A DNA stretch of 64,000 nt from Nocardioides litoris (GTDB lineage Bacteria > Actinomycetota > Actinomycetes > Propionibacteriales > Nocardioidaceae): assembly GCF_006346315.1 (NCBI RefSeq), contig NZ_VDMR01000001.1:744001-808000 (forward strand), written 5' to 3'. Below the pieces are notes generated by a model. The model worked only from the letters and a program-made list of their open reading frames with translations. It had not been told where the DNA came from and ran no database searches. Below, piece by piece: positions 9,901 through 16,700 of this stretch. Numbering within the stretch: position 1 is the first letter of the stretch; each line of letters begins with the position of its first letter. A program made the translations under genes and the position numbers.

Positions 9901-11215
9901 CGTGGCCGGCCCGCCCGCGGCCGAAGCACCCGGCGACCGAGAGGTCGGTGGGGGAGTGGTCGAAGGCCAGGCGCAGCATCATCGAGCGCACCAGGGCGTC
10001 GACGGCGGCCGGGTCGCCGGTGATCGCGACGAGCGGGTGCTCGGCCAGGTCGGCCAGCACCGGCATGTCGGGCAGGGTGTCGCGCTCGGCGAGCTCCTCG
10101 ACCACGACGCGCCGGCTGGCCCGGTCGCCGCCGTCGGTGACGGTGCCGCGCAGCATCGCCGGGACGGTGCCGATGCCGAGGCGGGTGACCAGGAAGGCCT
10201 GGCGGCTCTCGGAGCGGGCCCACAGGTAGGGGTCGCGGTTGGCGGCCCGGGTGCGGAGCACCTCGGCGTCGGGGAAGTCGTCGTGCAGCTGCTCGCGCTG
10301 GCGGCGGGCGTGGTCGTCGATCTGCGTCAGGAACCCGTCGACGTCGGTGCGCCAGTCGGCGAGGTCCTCGGCGAACTGCTTCTCGGCGGCCCGCTTCTGC
10401 TGGCGCCAGCCGAGGTAGCCGAGGATCGGCCAGGCCAGCATGTAGATGACGGCGTAGGCGCTGCGGGCCCGGGCGAACAGCGCGACGCCCATGACCATGG
10501 GCAGCATCAGCATCGCCCACGGCATCGGCGAGGGCCGGGTCTTGCTCGGCGGCGACGGGATCTCGAGGACGTCCTCGAGCAGCGGGTCGCCGAACCGCGG
10601 CGGGCGGAAGACCGAGGCCGCCGGCGGGTCGTGCGGCACCTCGCCGGGGTCGACGACGAGGGTGCTGCGGCCGAGTCGGATCGGGGTGCCCCAGTCGACC
10701 TCGCGGCCGGTCGTGATGCGCTCGCCGGCCACGACCGTGCCGTTGGCCGAGCCCTCGTCGTACACCACGGGGCGGGTGCCGAGGACGATGCGCGCGTGCT
10801 GCTGGCTGACGAGCGGGTCGGTCAGCCGCAGGGTGCACGACGGGCCACGGCCGAGGGTGAGGGAGCTGCCGCGCACGTGGAGGCGCTGCCCGCGGTCGGG
10901 GCCGTCGGTGACCCGGAGGACGGCGCGGGGCCGGGCGCTGCTGGAGACGCGGGTCAACCAGGAGGTCGGCGCGGTGACGACGTCGAGCAGGTCGCCGGTG
11001 CGCAGGCCGCACTCGGAGACGAGGCGGTCGGCCGGCCAGGGGTGCCCGCCGTCGACGGGCACCAGCAGCAGGTGCGGCTGGTCGGGCGCGACGTGGTGGC
11101 CGATGGCCCGGGCGAGGTCGGCGACGGTCGCCTCCCCGCGCGCCCGCACCGCGACGTCGACCGAGGGCAGGCCGGTCTCGGCCGCGGTGCGCAACGACAG
11201 GGTCCACGTCTGCAC
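6932..11215 (-). CDS. Type VII secretion ATPase, EssC/EccC type, with fused ubiquitin-like and FHA domains
   Basis: 1427 residues; GTG start with GGAGG 6 bases upstream. Domain order: a ubiquitin-like segment (residues 1-85, EsaB/YukD-like), an FHA domain (about 110-190: GRGPSCTLRLTD, QQHARI, EGSANGTVVAGE), two membrane segments near 230-275, a linker with a predicted coiled coil, then three FtsK/SpoIIIE-type ATPase modules. Module 1 has a perfect Walker A near residue 640 (GTTGSGKSELL) and Walker B LLICVDEF; module 2 near 964 (GASGSGKTELL); module 3 near 1247 reads GRARSGRTG, with Arg replacing the Walker Lys, so it is probably inactive. This is the motor of a type VII secretion system. The FHA fusion resembles Firmicutes EssC rather than mycobacterial EccC, and the fused ubiquitin-like domain replaces a separate EsaB/EccD-type partner. 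It is the core gene of the locus and lies just downstream of a WXG100 gene. Confidence 0.93.
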   Translation of the reverse strand: MQTWTLSLRTAAETGLPSVDVAVRARGEATVADLARAIGHHVAPDQPHLLLVPVDGGHPWPADRLVSECGLRTGDLLDVVTAPTSWLTRVSSSARPRAVLRVTDGPDRGQRLHVRGSSLTLGRGPSCTLRLTDPLVSQQHARIVLGTRPVVYDEGSANGTVVAGERITTGREVDWGTPIRLGRSTLVVDPGEVPHDPPAASVFRPPRFGDPLLEDVLEIPSPPSKTRPSPMPWAMLMLPMVMGVALFARARSAYAVIYMLAWPILGYLGWRQQKRAAEKQFAEDLADWRTDVDGFLTQIDDHARRQREQLHDDFPDAEVLRTRAANRDPYLWARSESRQAFLVTRLGIGTVPAMLRGTVTDGGDRASRRVVVEELAERDTLPDMPVLADLAEHPLVAITGDPAAVDALVRSMMLRLAFDHSPTDLSVAGCFGRGRAGHEAWLRWLPHATARVGGEPPVAVGARAATALLDHLVTEDTGRGHTVCFVDEDAGIARRTVEAVAASAAERGLHLVWLGRNASEVPAATSLRVDLATGEVGRADRGGVSHLDHPDQVSLDQAWRAARLMTAYVDEAAVLPPSTAIPSMVRLPELSSDFEDLDAVDAVTRRWLASRGLRAQIGLGVDGVTTIDLREDGPHGLVAGTTGSGKSELLQSLLCSLALNNPPSRMNFLLVDYKGGAAFRECADLPHTVGYITDLTPALVQRALTSIGAEITYREHLLGEHGVKDLVQLERERPEVAPPSLLICVDEFAALTAEVPEFVDGMVNIAQRGRSLGMHVLLATQRPQGVVTGNIKANADLRISLRVSSPDDSRDVIDTPEAARISRRTPGRAWIRRTGHGTAELVQSAWTGAREPVAGSEAPVLVHPFSAVTGESESTGGAEQRLNPSTDLERCVQTITTAFMVSGAEPPKRPWLPALPSELLLDVEATVAAAEGRRSGHVVLGRIDEPEAQRQPELGFDLATIGHLLVHGASGSGKTELLRTVALSASLGDTSSTYAAAPYVYGIDYAGGGLAAIAGVPTVEAVVTEADLGRVMRLVRLLKRTMDERAQALASRGCADLDDLARQGAPLPRVYVLVDNLPALVESLESGGGVAPAHVERLQTVLQNGRRVGIHVVATAPGRTGVPTALGATFGRRLVLRMTTSDDYLMLGVPSNVLDADSAPGAGLLGKRSVQVQTTGGAGTPLQAERIETVNQRLRPRVDGRPGAPVPPMPSRLDQAALPAPRGSRVAVAVDADAVSVLEVDLLAGPVLVAGRARSGRTGALDGLQALVARSDRPPTVVREADYAATAAAVTRWLEEQDSGSGTEGSAGGWALVMVDDAHLWDAGVGVDDARRAARDRLLGDLGAHAHRIALVVTAETTQAKARGGPEGLVETARRGRRGFLLQPEWADGDALGASVPTKTTEPLTGPGRGVWCDGGTAWVAQLVHGQ

Positions 11216-11333
11216 GGGGTGCCTCCGGATCGGTTGGGGTGGGGGCTGGGACGGTCGACGGCCGCCGAGGACGCGGAGGTCCTCAGCGGCCGTCGGGCGG
11301 CGCCGCTCGGGCGCCGGGCGCGTGGTGCGCCGG

Positions 11334-11597
11334 TCAGGCGCTGACGGACTCCTGCTCCTGCGCCTGGTTGTTGATCAGGGTGGAGAACTCCTGGAGCGAC
11401 TGGGCGACCCGCTGGAGCTGGGTGACGAAGTCGGAGCTCCAGGTGTCGCGGGTGCGGTCGGCGTCGGGGCCGATCCAGTCGAAGCCCTGGATGACCTGCG
11501 TCATCTTGCCCGTGAGGGCCTCGAGCTCCTGCGAGCCCTGCGTGATCTGCTGGGACGCCTGGCGGCCGGCCTCGACGTCCATCCCCTTCATGGCCAT
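11334..11597 (-). CDS. WXG100-family ESX substrate
   Basis: 87 residues, typical WXG100 size. The start is ATG at 11597 with AAGGAG 9 bases upstream; a longer in-frame reading exists but would run through the neighbouring gene. The protein is predicted to be a helical hairpin with the WXG turn as FDWIGPDADRTR in the middle (about residues 39-50) and a Gln/Glu-rich tail. WXG100 proteins are small secreted dimers exported by the EssC/EccC ATPase, and this gene sits about 120 bases upstream of that ATPase in the same direction. No Y-x-x-x-D/E signal is visible in its short tail, so a partner may carry it. Its ribosome-binding leader (GGAGCAGCACCATG) is identical to that of the 13423 gene, suggesting matched translation. 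Confidence 0.9.
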   Translation of the reverse strand: MAMKGMDVEAGRQASQQITQGSQELEALTGKMTQVIQGFDWIGPDADRTRDTWSSDFVTQLQRVAQSLQEFSTLINNQAQEQESVSA

Positions 11598-11650
11598 GGT
11601 GCTGCTCCTTCTGTTGGGTGGTGCTCGGTGTGGGTGGTGGCGGTGGTGCG

Positions 11651-13423
11651 TCAGTTGCCGCCGGCGCCCATGCGGGCCCGGACGTGTGCGGTGGCCTCGG
11701 CGGCCGTGATGACGCCGTCGTGGTCGACGTCGAGCTCGCGGTTGGGCCGGTAGGCCCGCTCGCCCTGGGTGAAGAGGGCGTCGTCGCCGGAGTGGGGCCG
11801 GCCCGCGAGGATGGAGGTGTAGACCGACTCGAGGTCGCCGAGGCGGCCTCGGTGGGGCTCGAAGTAGCGCTCGACGTAGCGCAGCTGCTCGGTGGGCGAC
11901 ATCCGGGCGAGGTCGCCGGTGGTCGTGCCGAGCCCGCGGGCGGTCGAGTCCATGAACTGGATGAGCCCGGTGGCGCTGCTGCGCGGGTTGCGCACGTCGC
12001 TGGCGAAGGTGCCGCCGGTCTCGAAGCTCATCGCGGCCATGATGTGCTCGGGTCGCGCGCCGAGGCGCTGGCTCATGCCCTCGACCTGGCGCAGGAACTC
12101 GGGGGTGACGTTGGCGTTGCCGCGCACGCCGGTGATCTGCTGGTAGTCGTAGCCGGTGGGCGAGGTGTAGCCCTGGCCGGCCTGCACCGGCAGCGGGTGC
12201 TCGGTGCGGTAGGCGTCGTAGGCGGCCTGGGTGTCCTTGCCCCACACGCCGTCGGCGCCCTTCGTGTCGTAGCCCGCGGCGGTCAGGCGCTGCTGCAGCT
12301 CCTTGACGCCCTCGCCGCGGGAGCCGCGGCCGTTGCTGGAGGCGAGCTGGTCGATCTTGGCGTCGGTGCCGCCGCCGCGGCTCGCCAGCGCGGCGCCACC
12401 GAGCCCGAGGGCGGCCGCACCGCCCGCGATGCCCGCCGCGGCGCCGTACGACGGACCGCCGCCGGTCGAGGACTCGCCGGTGGGGGTCGCCTGGCCCATG
12501 CCGCCCGATGAGCCGAGGCTCTCCGCGCCGGGCACGGCGCCGCCCAGGCCGCCGTCGGCCACCGGCGTCGAGGAGAGCGTCGAGGAGGGCACGGGGTCGG
12601 CGCCGATGCGCGCCGCGCCGAGGCCGTCGCCCGACCCGATGCTGCTGCTGCCCAGCGGGCTGCCCGTGGAGCCGCCGGACCCGCCGCCGGTGCCGCCGCC
12701 CGAGCCGCCGCCGGTGCCGCCGCCCGAGCCGCCGCCGATGGTGCCGCTGCCGATGCCGTGGGCCGGCTGGCCGTCGGTCCTGGGGTTGAAGGGCTCGCCG
12801 GTGATCGTCGGCGTGCCGGCGCTCGACCCGGAGGCGGGGAGGCCACCGCTGAAGCTGCCCGAGCCGATGCTGCTGGTGCCGAGCGGGGTGCCGGTGTCGC
12901 CCGGAGTGACCACGGAGCCCGTGTCGCCGTCGAGGTCGATGCCGGTGTCGATCATCAGGTGGCCGTTGTCGCCGATGGTCAGGCGCGGCCCGGACTGCGT
13001 GGTGGCGGGGGCGCCGGCGCCGGCGTCGGGGACCTGCGGGGCGGTGGTGCCGGGCGTGCCGCCGAGCGGTGCGCCCTGGTAGGGCGTGATCGGCGCGGGC
13101 AGCTGCGGCGTCTGGTAGCTCGGGACCTTGCTGTAGTCGACCGAGCCGCCGTCGCTGGCGTCGTCCTGCGCCTGGGCCTGGGTCCCGAGCATCCTCGCGA
13201 TCAGGCCGAGGGCCTGGGAGATCTTCTCCAGCCACGGCACCACCGTGGTCTCGAGGTAGGTGGCGTAGGCGGCGCTGGCCCCGCCGGAGAAGAAGGAGGC
13301 CGCGCGCAGGATCGCGATCAGGGCCTTGAGGTAGGTGATGACCTGGTCGGTCGTCTCCTTGCCCTCCTCGAAGGCCTGGCCGACCTCGCGCAGCTCGTCG
13401 GTGTCGGCTCCCAGAAACGCCAT
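11651..13423 (-). CDS. ESX-associated peptidoglycan-binding, lysozyme-like protein with C-terminal EF-hand
   Basis: 590 residues with no classical signal peptide. The N-terminal ~100 residues are helical (GADTDELREVGQAFEEGK; ATYLETTVVPWLEKISQAL) and resemble ESX substrates. Residues ~110-340 are a long Gly/Ser/Thr-rich linker with SGGGTGGG repeats, including a hydrophobic patch (GAAAGIAGGAAALGLGGAAL). A peptidoglycan-binding domain follows near 365-405 (VKELQQRLTAAGYDTKGADG, VWGKDTQAAYDAY). Then comes a lysozyme/transglycosylase-like domain (about 430-555: AAMSFETGGTF, SATGLIQFMDSTARGLG, with the Glu of FETGG a candidate catalytic residue), and finally an EF-hand loop DVDHDGVITAAE near the C-terminus. 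I infer a wall hydrolase exported by, or built into, this ESX-like system, possibly calcium-gated. It lies between two WXG100-like genes. Confidence 0.88.
   Translation of the reverse strand: MAFLGADTDELREVGQAFEEGKETTDQVITYLKALIAILRAASFFSGGASAAYATYLETTVVPWLEKISQALGLIARMLGTQAQAQDDASDGGSVDYSKVPSYQTPQLPAPITPYQGAPLGGTPGTTAPQVPDAGAGAPATTQSGPRLTIGDNGHLMIDTGIDLDGDTGSVVTPGDTGTPLGTSSIGSGSFSGGLPASGSSAGTPTITGEPFNPRTDGQPAHGIGSGTIGGGSGGGTGGGSGGGTGGGSGGSTGSPLGSSSIGSGDGLGAARIGADPVPSSTLSSTPVADGGLGGAVPGAESLGSSGGMGQATPTGESSTGGGPSYGAAAGIAGGAAALGLGGAALASRGGGTDAKIDQLASSNGRGSRGEGVKELQQRLTAAGYDTKGADGVWGKDTQAAYDAYRTEHPLPVQAGQGYTSPTGYDYQQITGVRGNANVTPEFLRQVEGMSQRLGARPEHIMAAMSFETGGTFASDVRNPRSSATGLIQFMDSTARGLGTTTGDLARMSPTEQLRYVERYFEPHRGRLGDLESVYTSILAGRPHSGDDALFTQGERAYRPNRELDVDHDGVITAAEATAHVRARMGAGGN
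12681..12728. repeat. Exact 24-bp tandem duplication in the Gly-rich linker
   Basis: Two identical 24-base units at 12681-12704 and 12705-12728, followed by a degenerate third copy, encode SGGGTGGG repeats of the linker in the peptidoglycan-binding protein. Tandem units of this kind change length by slippage, so linker length may vary between strains. Confidence 0.85.
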
Positions 13424-13545
13424 GGTGCTGCTCCTCGTCAGGTCGGTGCGGGTGACGGTGGGCCCGGCGGGAGCCCCGAGATGTGGTGCTGCGTCGTGCT
13501 GGCTGGTGCTGGCTGCTGCTGGCTGGTGCTGGCTCGTTGGTGCTG

Positions 13546-13610
13546 CGGGAGGAACCTAGGCACGGCTCCTGAGGGGGGTCGAGGGGCCGGCGGGTGGAAG
13601 GTTCCTCCCG
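13546..13610. repeat. 12-bp perfect inverted repeat between two ESX-like genes
   Basis: CGGGAGGAACCT at 13546-13557 pairs exactly with AGGTTCCTCCCG at 13599-13610, loop 41 bases. It lies between the WXG100-like gene (ending at 13620) and the hydrolase gene starting at 13423. Next to it, 13501-13540 holds an imperfect tandem repeat of GGCTGGTGCTGGCT. It could be an attenuator or processing site that sets the ratio of small substrate to large hydrolase. Confidence 0.6.
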
Positions 13611-13619
13611 GGCGGGCCG

Positions 13620-13889
13620 TCAGGAGCTCGCGGCGTCCTGCTCGTCGGCCTTGGAGCGCAGGTAGGTCGCCTGCTCGTTGATGGACTCGCAGGCGGCGTT
13701 GGCGTTGGGCAGGAAGGAGCCCTCGATGTCGCCGAGGATCCGCTCGCGGTCGGGGCCGACGAAGCCCGCGGCGCTGAAGCGCTGCAGCAGCGCCGAGCAG
13801 ACCCCTGCCACGGCGCCGGCGTGCGACCCCATCTGGCCGGAGACCTCGCGGGCGTGGTCGGTGTCCATCCCCTGCATGTTGCTGGCCAT
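13620..13889 (-). CDS. WXG100-like small helical protein
   Basis: 89 residues, ATG with AGGAGGACGAC upstream. It is a small, acidic-tailed, helix-rich protein with the WXG position reading GFVGPDRERIL (the Trp is replaced by Phe), and a C-terminus INEQATYLRSKADEQDAASS. Size, helical hairpin character and position in an ESX-like locus support a WXG100 superfamily assignment, probably as partner of the 87-residue protein at 11334-11597 or as a chaperone-like companion of the large hydrolase encoded next. The conserved Trp is missing and no clean Y-x-x-x-D/E motif is present, so confidence in the exact family is moderate. Confidence 0.8.
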   Translation of the reverse strand: MASNMQGMDTDHAREVSGQMGSHAGAVAGVCSALLQRFSAAGFVGPDRERILGDIEGSFLPNANAACESINEQATYLRSKADEQDAASS

Positions 13890-13973
13890 GTCGTCCTCCT
13901 GGTGGCTGCGTGGCGGGCCGGGCGTCCGCCCGGCGTGGGCGGGCCGACCGTAGGCAGCGGTGGAGGCGGCGGG

Positions 13974-14819
13974 CTAGGAGACGGCCGGTGGAACCTTCCG
14001 GGCCGCCGCGGCCCGCTCGACGCCCTCGAGGTCCTCGACGGTCACGATGCGGACCTCGGCGGTGCGCCGACCGATGGCGAAGCGGACGTTCTGGGCCCGC
14101 CCGCGGCCGGCGTTGAACGGGTCGTCCTTGGGCCCGAAGGCCAGCGCGGAGATGGTGCGGATCGCGTCGTCGACCCGCTGCGCGCGCTCGAGGTTCCAGG
14201 CGTAGCCGTGCCAGTGCAGCACGCGCTCGTAGATCTCGCGGTTGGACGGCGGCCGGGGGTAGTCGTCGGTGCCGGTCAGCCACGGCTCGGCCAGGGCCAG
14301 GGCGACGTACCACTCGCGCGAGAGGGCGGGCAGCCGCGGGGCGGGGGCCGTGGCGGTGGCGTCGAGCTCGGCCGGGTCGTCGGCGCGCGGGCGCGCGGCC
14401 GGTGGCGGCTCGGAGGTCGCCACGTCGACGACGATCGAGAGGTCGTCGTACGTCGCGGGGCCGGTCTGGCGTCCGCGCATGACGACGAGCTGGTTCTCGC
14501 CCTCGTCGAGCAGCAGCGACATGCCCTCGGCGACGGTGACCCGGCGGGCACCGCCCGGGGCGTCGAAGAGGGAGGAGACCTGGGTCTCGCCGGAGCCGTG
14601 CCAGCGCAGCCGGGCGATCTCGTCGCCGACGACGAGCTCGCCGAGCAGGCGGCTGACGTGGGGCGCGCAGCGCGGGAGGGCGATGGCGGTGACGCGGAGG
14701 GCGTCGGCGGGGTCGTCGTCGGGGACGGCGTGGTGGGGGGAGCGGCCGAAGAGCAGGGTCTCGCCGGAGCCGAGGGTGACGGTCGGGAGCCCGGAGCCGC
14801 GCAGGGTCACCCTGAGCAT
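13974..14819 (-). CDS. FHA-like domain protein with C-terminal helical domain
   Basis: 281 residues from the ATG at 14819, which has GGAGGT 5 bases upstream; an upstream in-frame ATG at 14912 would add 31 residues without a ribosome-binding site and would overlap the promoter of the divergent gene. The N-terminal ~90 residues look like an FHA fold (LLFGRSPHHAVPDDDPAD, HVSRLLGELVVGDEIARLRW), which binds phosphothreonine peptides. The C-terminal half (REWYVALALAEPWL, SNREIYERVLHWHGYAWN, DAIRTISALAFG) is compatible with a winged-helix-like domain. First gene of the minus-strand ESX-like cluster, so it may be the regulatory or phospho-sensing entry point; FHA domains also occur in the ATPase of this locus. 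No Ser/Thr kinase gene is in the window. Confidence 0.78.
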   Translation of the reverse strand: MLRVTLRGSGLPTVTLGSGETLLFGRSPHHAVPDDDPADALRVTAIALPRCAPHVSRLLGELVVGDEIARLRWHGSGETQVSSLFDAPGGARRVTVAEGMSLLLDEGENQLVVMRGRQTGPATYDDLSIVVDVATSEPPPAARPRADDPAELDATATAPAPRLPALSREWYVALALAEPWLTGTDDYPRPPSNREIYERVLHWHGYAWNLERAQRVDDAIRTISALAFGPKDDPFNAGRGRAQNVRFAIGRRTAEVRIVTVEDLEGVERAAAARKVPPAVS

Positions 14820-14929
14820 CGCACCTCCGGCAGCATGCTCCGATCCAACCACAGCGACGCCCGCCGCGAGCCGCTCCGGACCAGCCGGTCCCACCCCCAC
14901 GACTGAGTGCACGACCGTTCACCGAGCGC

Positions 14930-14935
14930 TACGAT
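14930..14935 (+). promoter_or_regulatory. -10 hexamer TACGAT of a predicted leaderless mRNA
   Basis: TACGAT ends 7 bases before the ATG at 14943 and no Shine-Dalgarno sequence is present, the geometry of an actinobacterial leaderless promoter. It lies in the 123-base divergent gap between the FHA gene and the hydrolase gene. No convincing -35 element is visible. Confidence 0.6.
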
Positions 14936-14942
14936 CCCGGCC

Positions 14943-16142
14943 ATGACCACGACGGCCACCGCGACCACGCCCCCGGGCCCGACGCTGCTCGACTCGGCCA
15001 GCCTGCTCGCCCAGGTCGCCGACGAGCTCGTGGTCCGCAGCGTGCGCGACACCCACCTCGCGGTCGCCGACCGCGTCCACGGCCTGCTGCGCCGGGCCAC
15101 CGGCGGCGCGAGCAGCCCGACGGTGGTGCCCGAGATGGTCCACCGGGGCGTGGCCGCCGCGGTCTACGAGGGTCTCGGCCTCGGCCTGCGCGCGGCGTCC
15201 AGGGGCCTCGACAAGGTGGCCGCCACCGGCGTCGGCCCGCGCCTGGAGGAGACGCCGCAGGGGCGGTTCGTCTCCTCGGCGGTCAACGGGCTGATCGGCG
15301 ACAAGCTGCTCGAGGAGCGGCCGCACATGGCCATCCCGATGGGCATCCGCCGCGACGGCGTCGACGTCGAGCCCGACGCCGACGCCCTCGCCGCGGCGTT
15401 CCCGGCCGCCACCGGCCGGGTCGTCCTGTTCCTCCACGGCCTCTGCGAGAACGAGTCCTACTGGGACCTCCACCGCGACCGCACCGGCACGACGTACGGC
15501 GAGGCGCTGGCCGCCGACGGCTGGACCCCGGTCTTCCTGCGCGTCAACACCGGCCTGCCGCTGCGCGCCAACGGCGTCGCGCTCACCGCCCTGGTGCAGC
15601 GGCTCGTCGAGGCGTGGCCGGTCGAGGTGACCCGGATCGCGCTGGTCGGCCACTCCCTCGGGGGGCTCGTCATCCGGGCCGCGGGTGCCGTCGCCGCCGA
15701 TCCCGCCGCGCCCGACTGGAACGCGATGGTCACCGACGTCGTCACCCTCGGCACGCCCCACCTGGGCGCGCCGATCGCCTGGGGGGTCGGCCAGGGCAGC
15801 CGCGGGCTGTCGGTGCTGCCGGAGACCGCGGCGTTCGGCCGCATCCTCGACTGGCGCTCGGTCGGCGTGCGCGACCTCGTGCTCGGGCTCACCGAGGACG
15901 TACCCCCGCTGCCCCACGCGCGCTACCGCCTCGTCTCGGCCACCCTCACCGAGTCCGAGCGCCACCCGGTCGGCGACGTCGTCGGCGACCTGCTGGTGCG
16001 GCCGCGCTCGGCGTACGGGCGCGACCGGCGGGGCCGCGAGCTGTTCCCCGGCGCGGAGGTGCTCCACGTCGGCCGCACCGACCACTTCGGGCTCCTCAAC
16101 CACCCCGAGGTCCTGCGCCGGCTGCGAGGGTGGCTGTCATGA
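14943..16142 (+). CDS. Alpha/beta-hydrolase (lipase/PGAP1-like esterase)
   Basis: 399 residues from the ATG at 14943, chosen because a -10 hexamer lies 7 bases upstream. No signal peptide. A helical N-terminal part (about 1-120) precedes an alpha/beta-hydrolase core: VVLFLHGLCENESYW with the oxyanion HG, nucleophile elbow GHSLGGLVIRAA (Ser), LGTPHLGAPIAWG, and a C-terminal HVGRTDHFGLLNH that supplies the catalytic His. The TPHLG motif is typical of lipases and PGAP1-like esterases acting on lipid or ester-linked acyl groups. The stop overlaps the next start by ATGA, so it is co-transcribed with an SRPBCC lipid-binding protein; the pair may handle a small hydrophobic molecule. The substrate is unknown. 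Confidence 0.88.
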   Translation: MTTTATATTPPGPTLLDSASLLAQVADELVVRSVRDTHLAVADRVHGLLRRATGGASSPTVVPEMVHRGVAAAVYEGLGLGLRAASRGLDKVAATGVGPRLEETPQGRFVSSAVNGLIGDKLLEERPHMAIPMGIRRDGVDVEPDADALAAAFPAATGRVVLFLHGLCENESYWDLHRDRTGTTYGEALAADGWTPVFLRVNTGLPLRANGVALTALVQRLVEAWPVEVTRIALVGHSLGGLVIRAAGAVAADPAAPDWNAMVTDVVTLGTPHLGAPIAWGVGQGSRGLSVLPETAAFGRILDWRSVGVRDLVLGLTEDVPPLPHARYRLVSATLTESERHPVGDVVGDLLVRPRSAYGRDRRGRELFPGAEVLHVGRTDHFGLLNHPEVLRRLRGWLS

Positions 16143-16612
16143 CCTCCGCGCCCGACCGCGAGCTGCGCGTCGAGACCACCGTCGCCGCGCCGCCCGACCG
16201 GGTCTGGGCGGCGGTCATCGACTTCACCCGGATGCCGCGGTGGAGCCCCGAGCTGGTCGCGATGCGGCCCCTGCTGCCCGGCGGCCTCCGCCTCGGCCAG
16301 CAGTACGTCGGCCTCAACCGTCGCGGCGCCGTCGTCTGGCCCACGCGGTCGGTGGTGGCCGAGCTCGATCCCGGTCGCCGGGTCGCCTGGGACACCCGGT
16401 CGAGCGGGGCGCGGTGGATCTGGGAGGTCGAGCCGGCTGCCGGCGGCACCCGCGTGGTCCAGCGGCGGCCGGTGCCGCGGCGGTTGACCCGGCTCAGCGG
16501 GCTGTTCGCCGGGGTGCTCCTCGGCGGCGCGGCGGGCCACGCCGACGAGCTCGAGGCCGGCATGCGCACCACGCTGGAGCGGCTGCGCGACGAGGTCGAG
16601 CGAGGCTCCTGA
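16139..16612 (+). CDS. SRPBCC (START/Bet v1-like) family protein
   Basis: 157 residues, ATG overlapping the stop of the hydrolase gene. The sequence opens with the typical SRPBCC strand [20 protein letters not shown], then [16 protein letters not shown], and ends with a long helix ([20 protein letters not shown]). The family folds into a helix-grip cavity that binds hydrophobic ligands such as polyketides or lipids. No catalytic residues can be assigned. Operon partner of the hydrolase; it ends about 90 bases before clpP1, which has its own promoter. Confidence 0.85.
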   Translation: MTSAPDRELRVETTVAAPPDRVWAAVIDFTRMPRWSPELVAMRPLLPGGLRLGQQYVGLNRRGAVVWPTRSVVAELDPGRRVAWDTRSSGARWIWEVEPAAGGTRVVQRRPVPRRLTRLSGLFAGVLLGGAAGHADELEAGMRTTLERLRDEVERGS

Positions 16613-16633
16613 ACGGGTGCGAGGGGCGCTGCT

Positions 16634-16650
16634 TCTGCTGATGGCGAACA
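16634..16650 (-). promoter_or_regulatory. Possible ClgR-like operator upstream of clpP1
   Basis: Read on the minus strand the site is TGTTCGCCATCAGCAGA, which resembles the half-symmetric CGC-N5-GCG core of ClgR activator sites known upstream of actinobacterial clp operons, with two mismatches in the second half. It lies about 40 bases upstream of the predicted -10, a position suited to an activator. Weak evidence. Confidence 0.3.
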
Positions 16651-16687
16651 GCACCCCTTTGCCCCTGGAACTGTCCTCGCCCACGGC

Positions 16688-16693
16688 TACTGT
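16688..16693 (+). promoter_or_regulatory. -10 hexamer TACTGT before clpP1
   Basis: TACTGT ends 7 bases before the GTG at 16701, the same leaderless spacing seen at many other genes here. If correct it rules out the ATG at 16695, which lies only one base after the hexamer. Confidence 0.55.
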
Positions 16694-16700
16694 CATGGAC

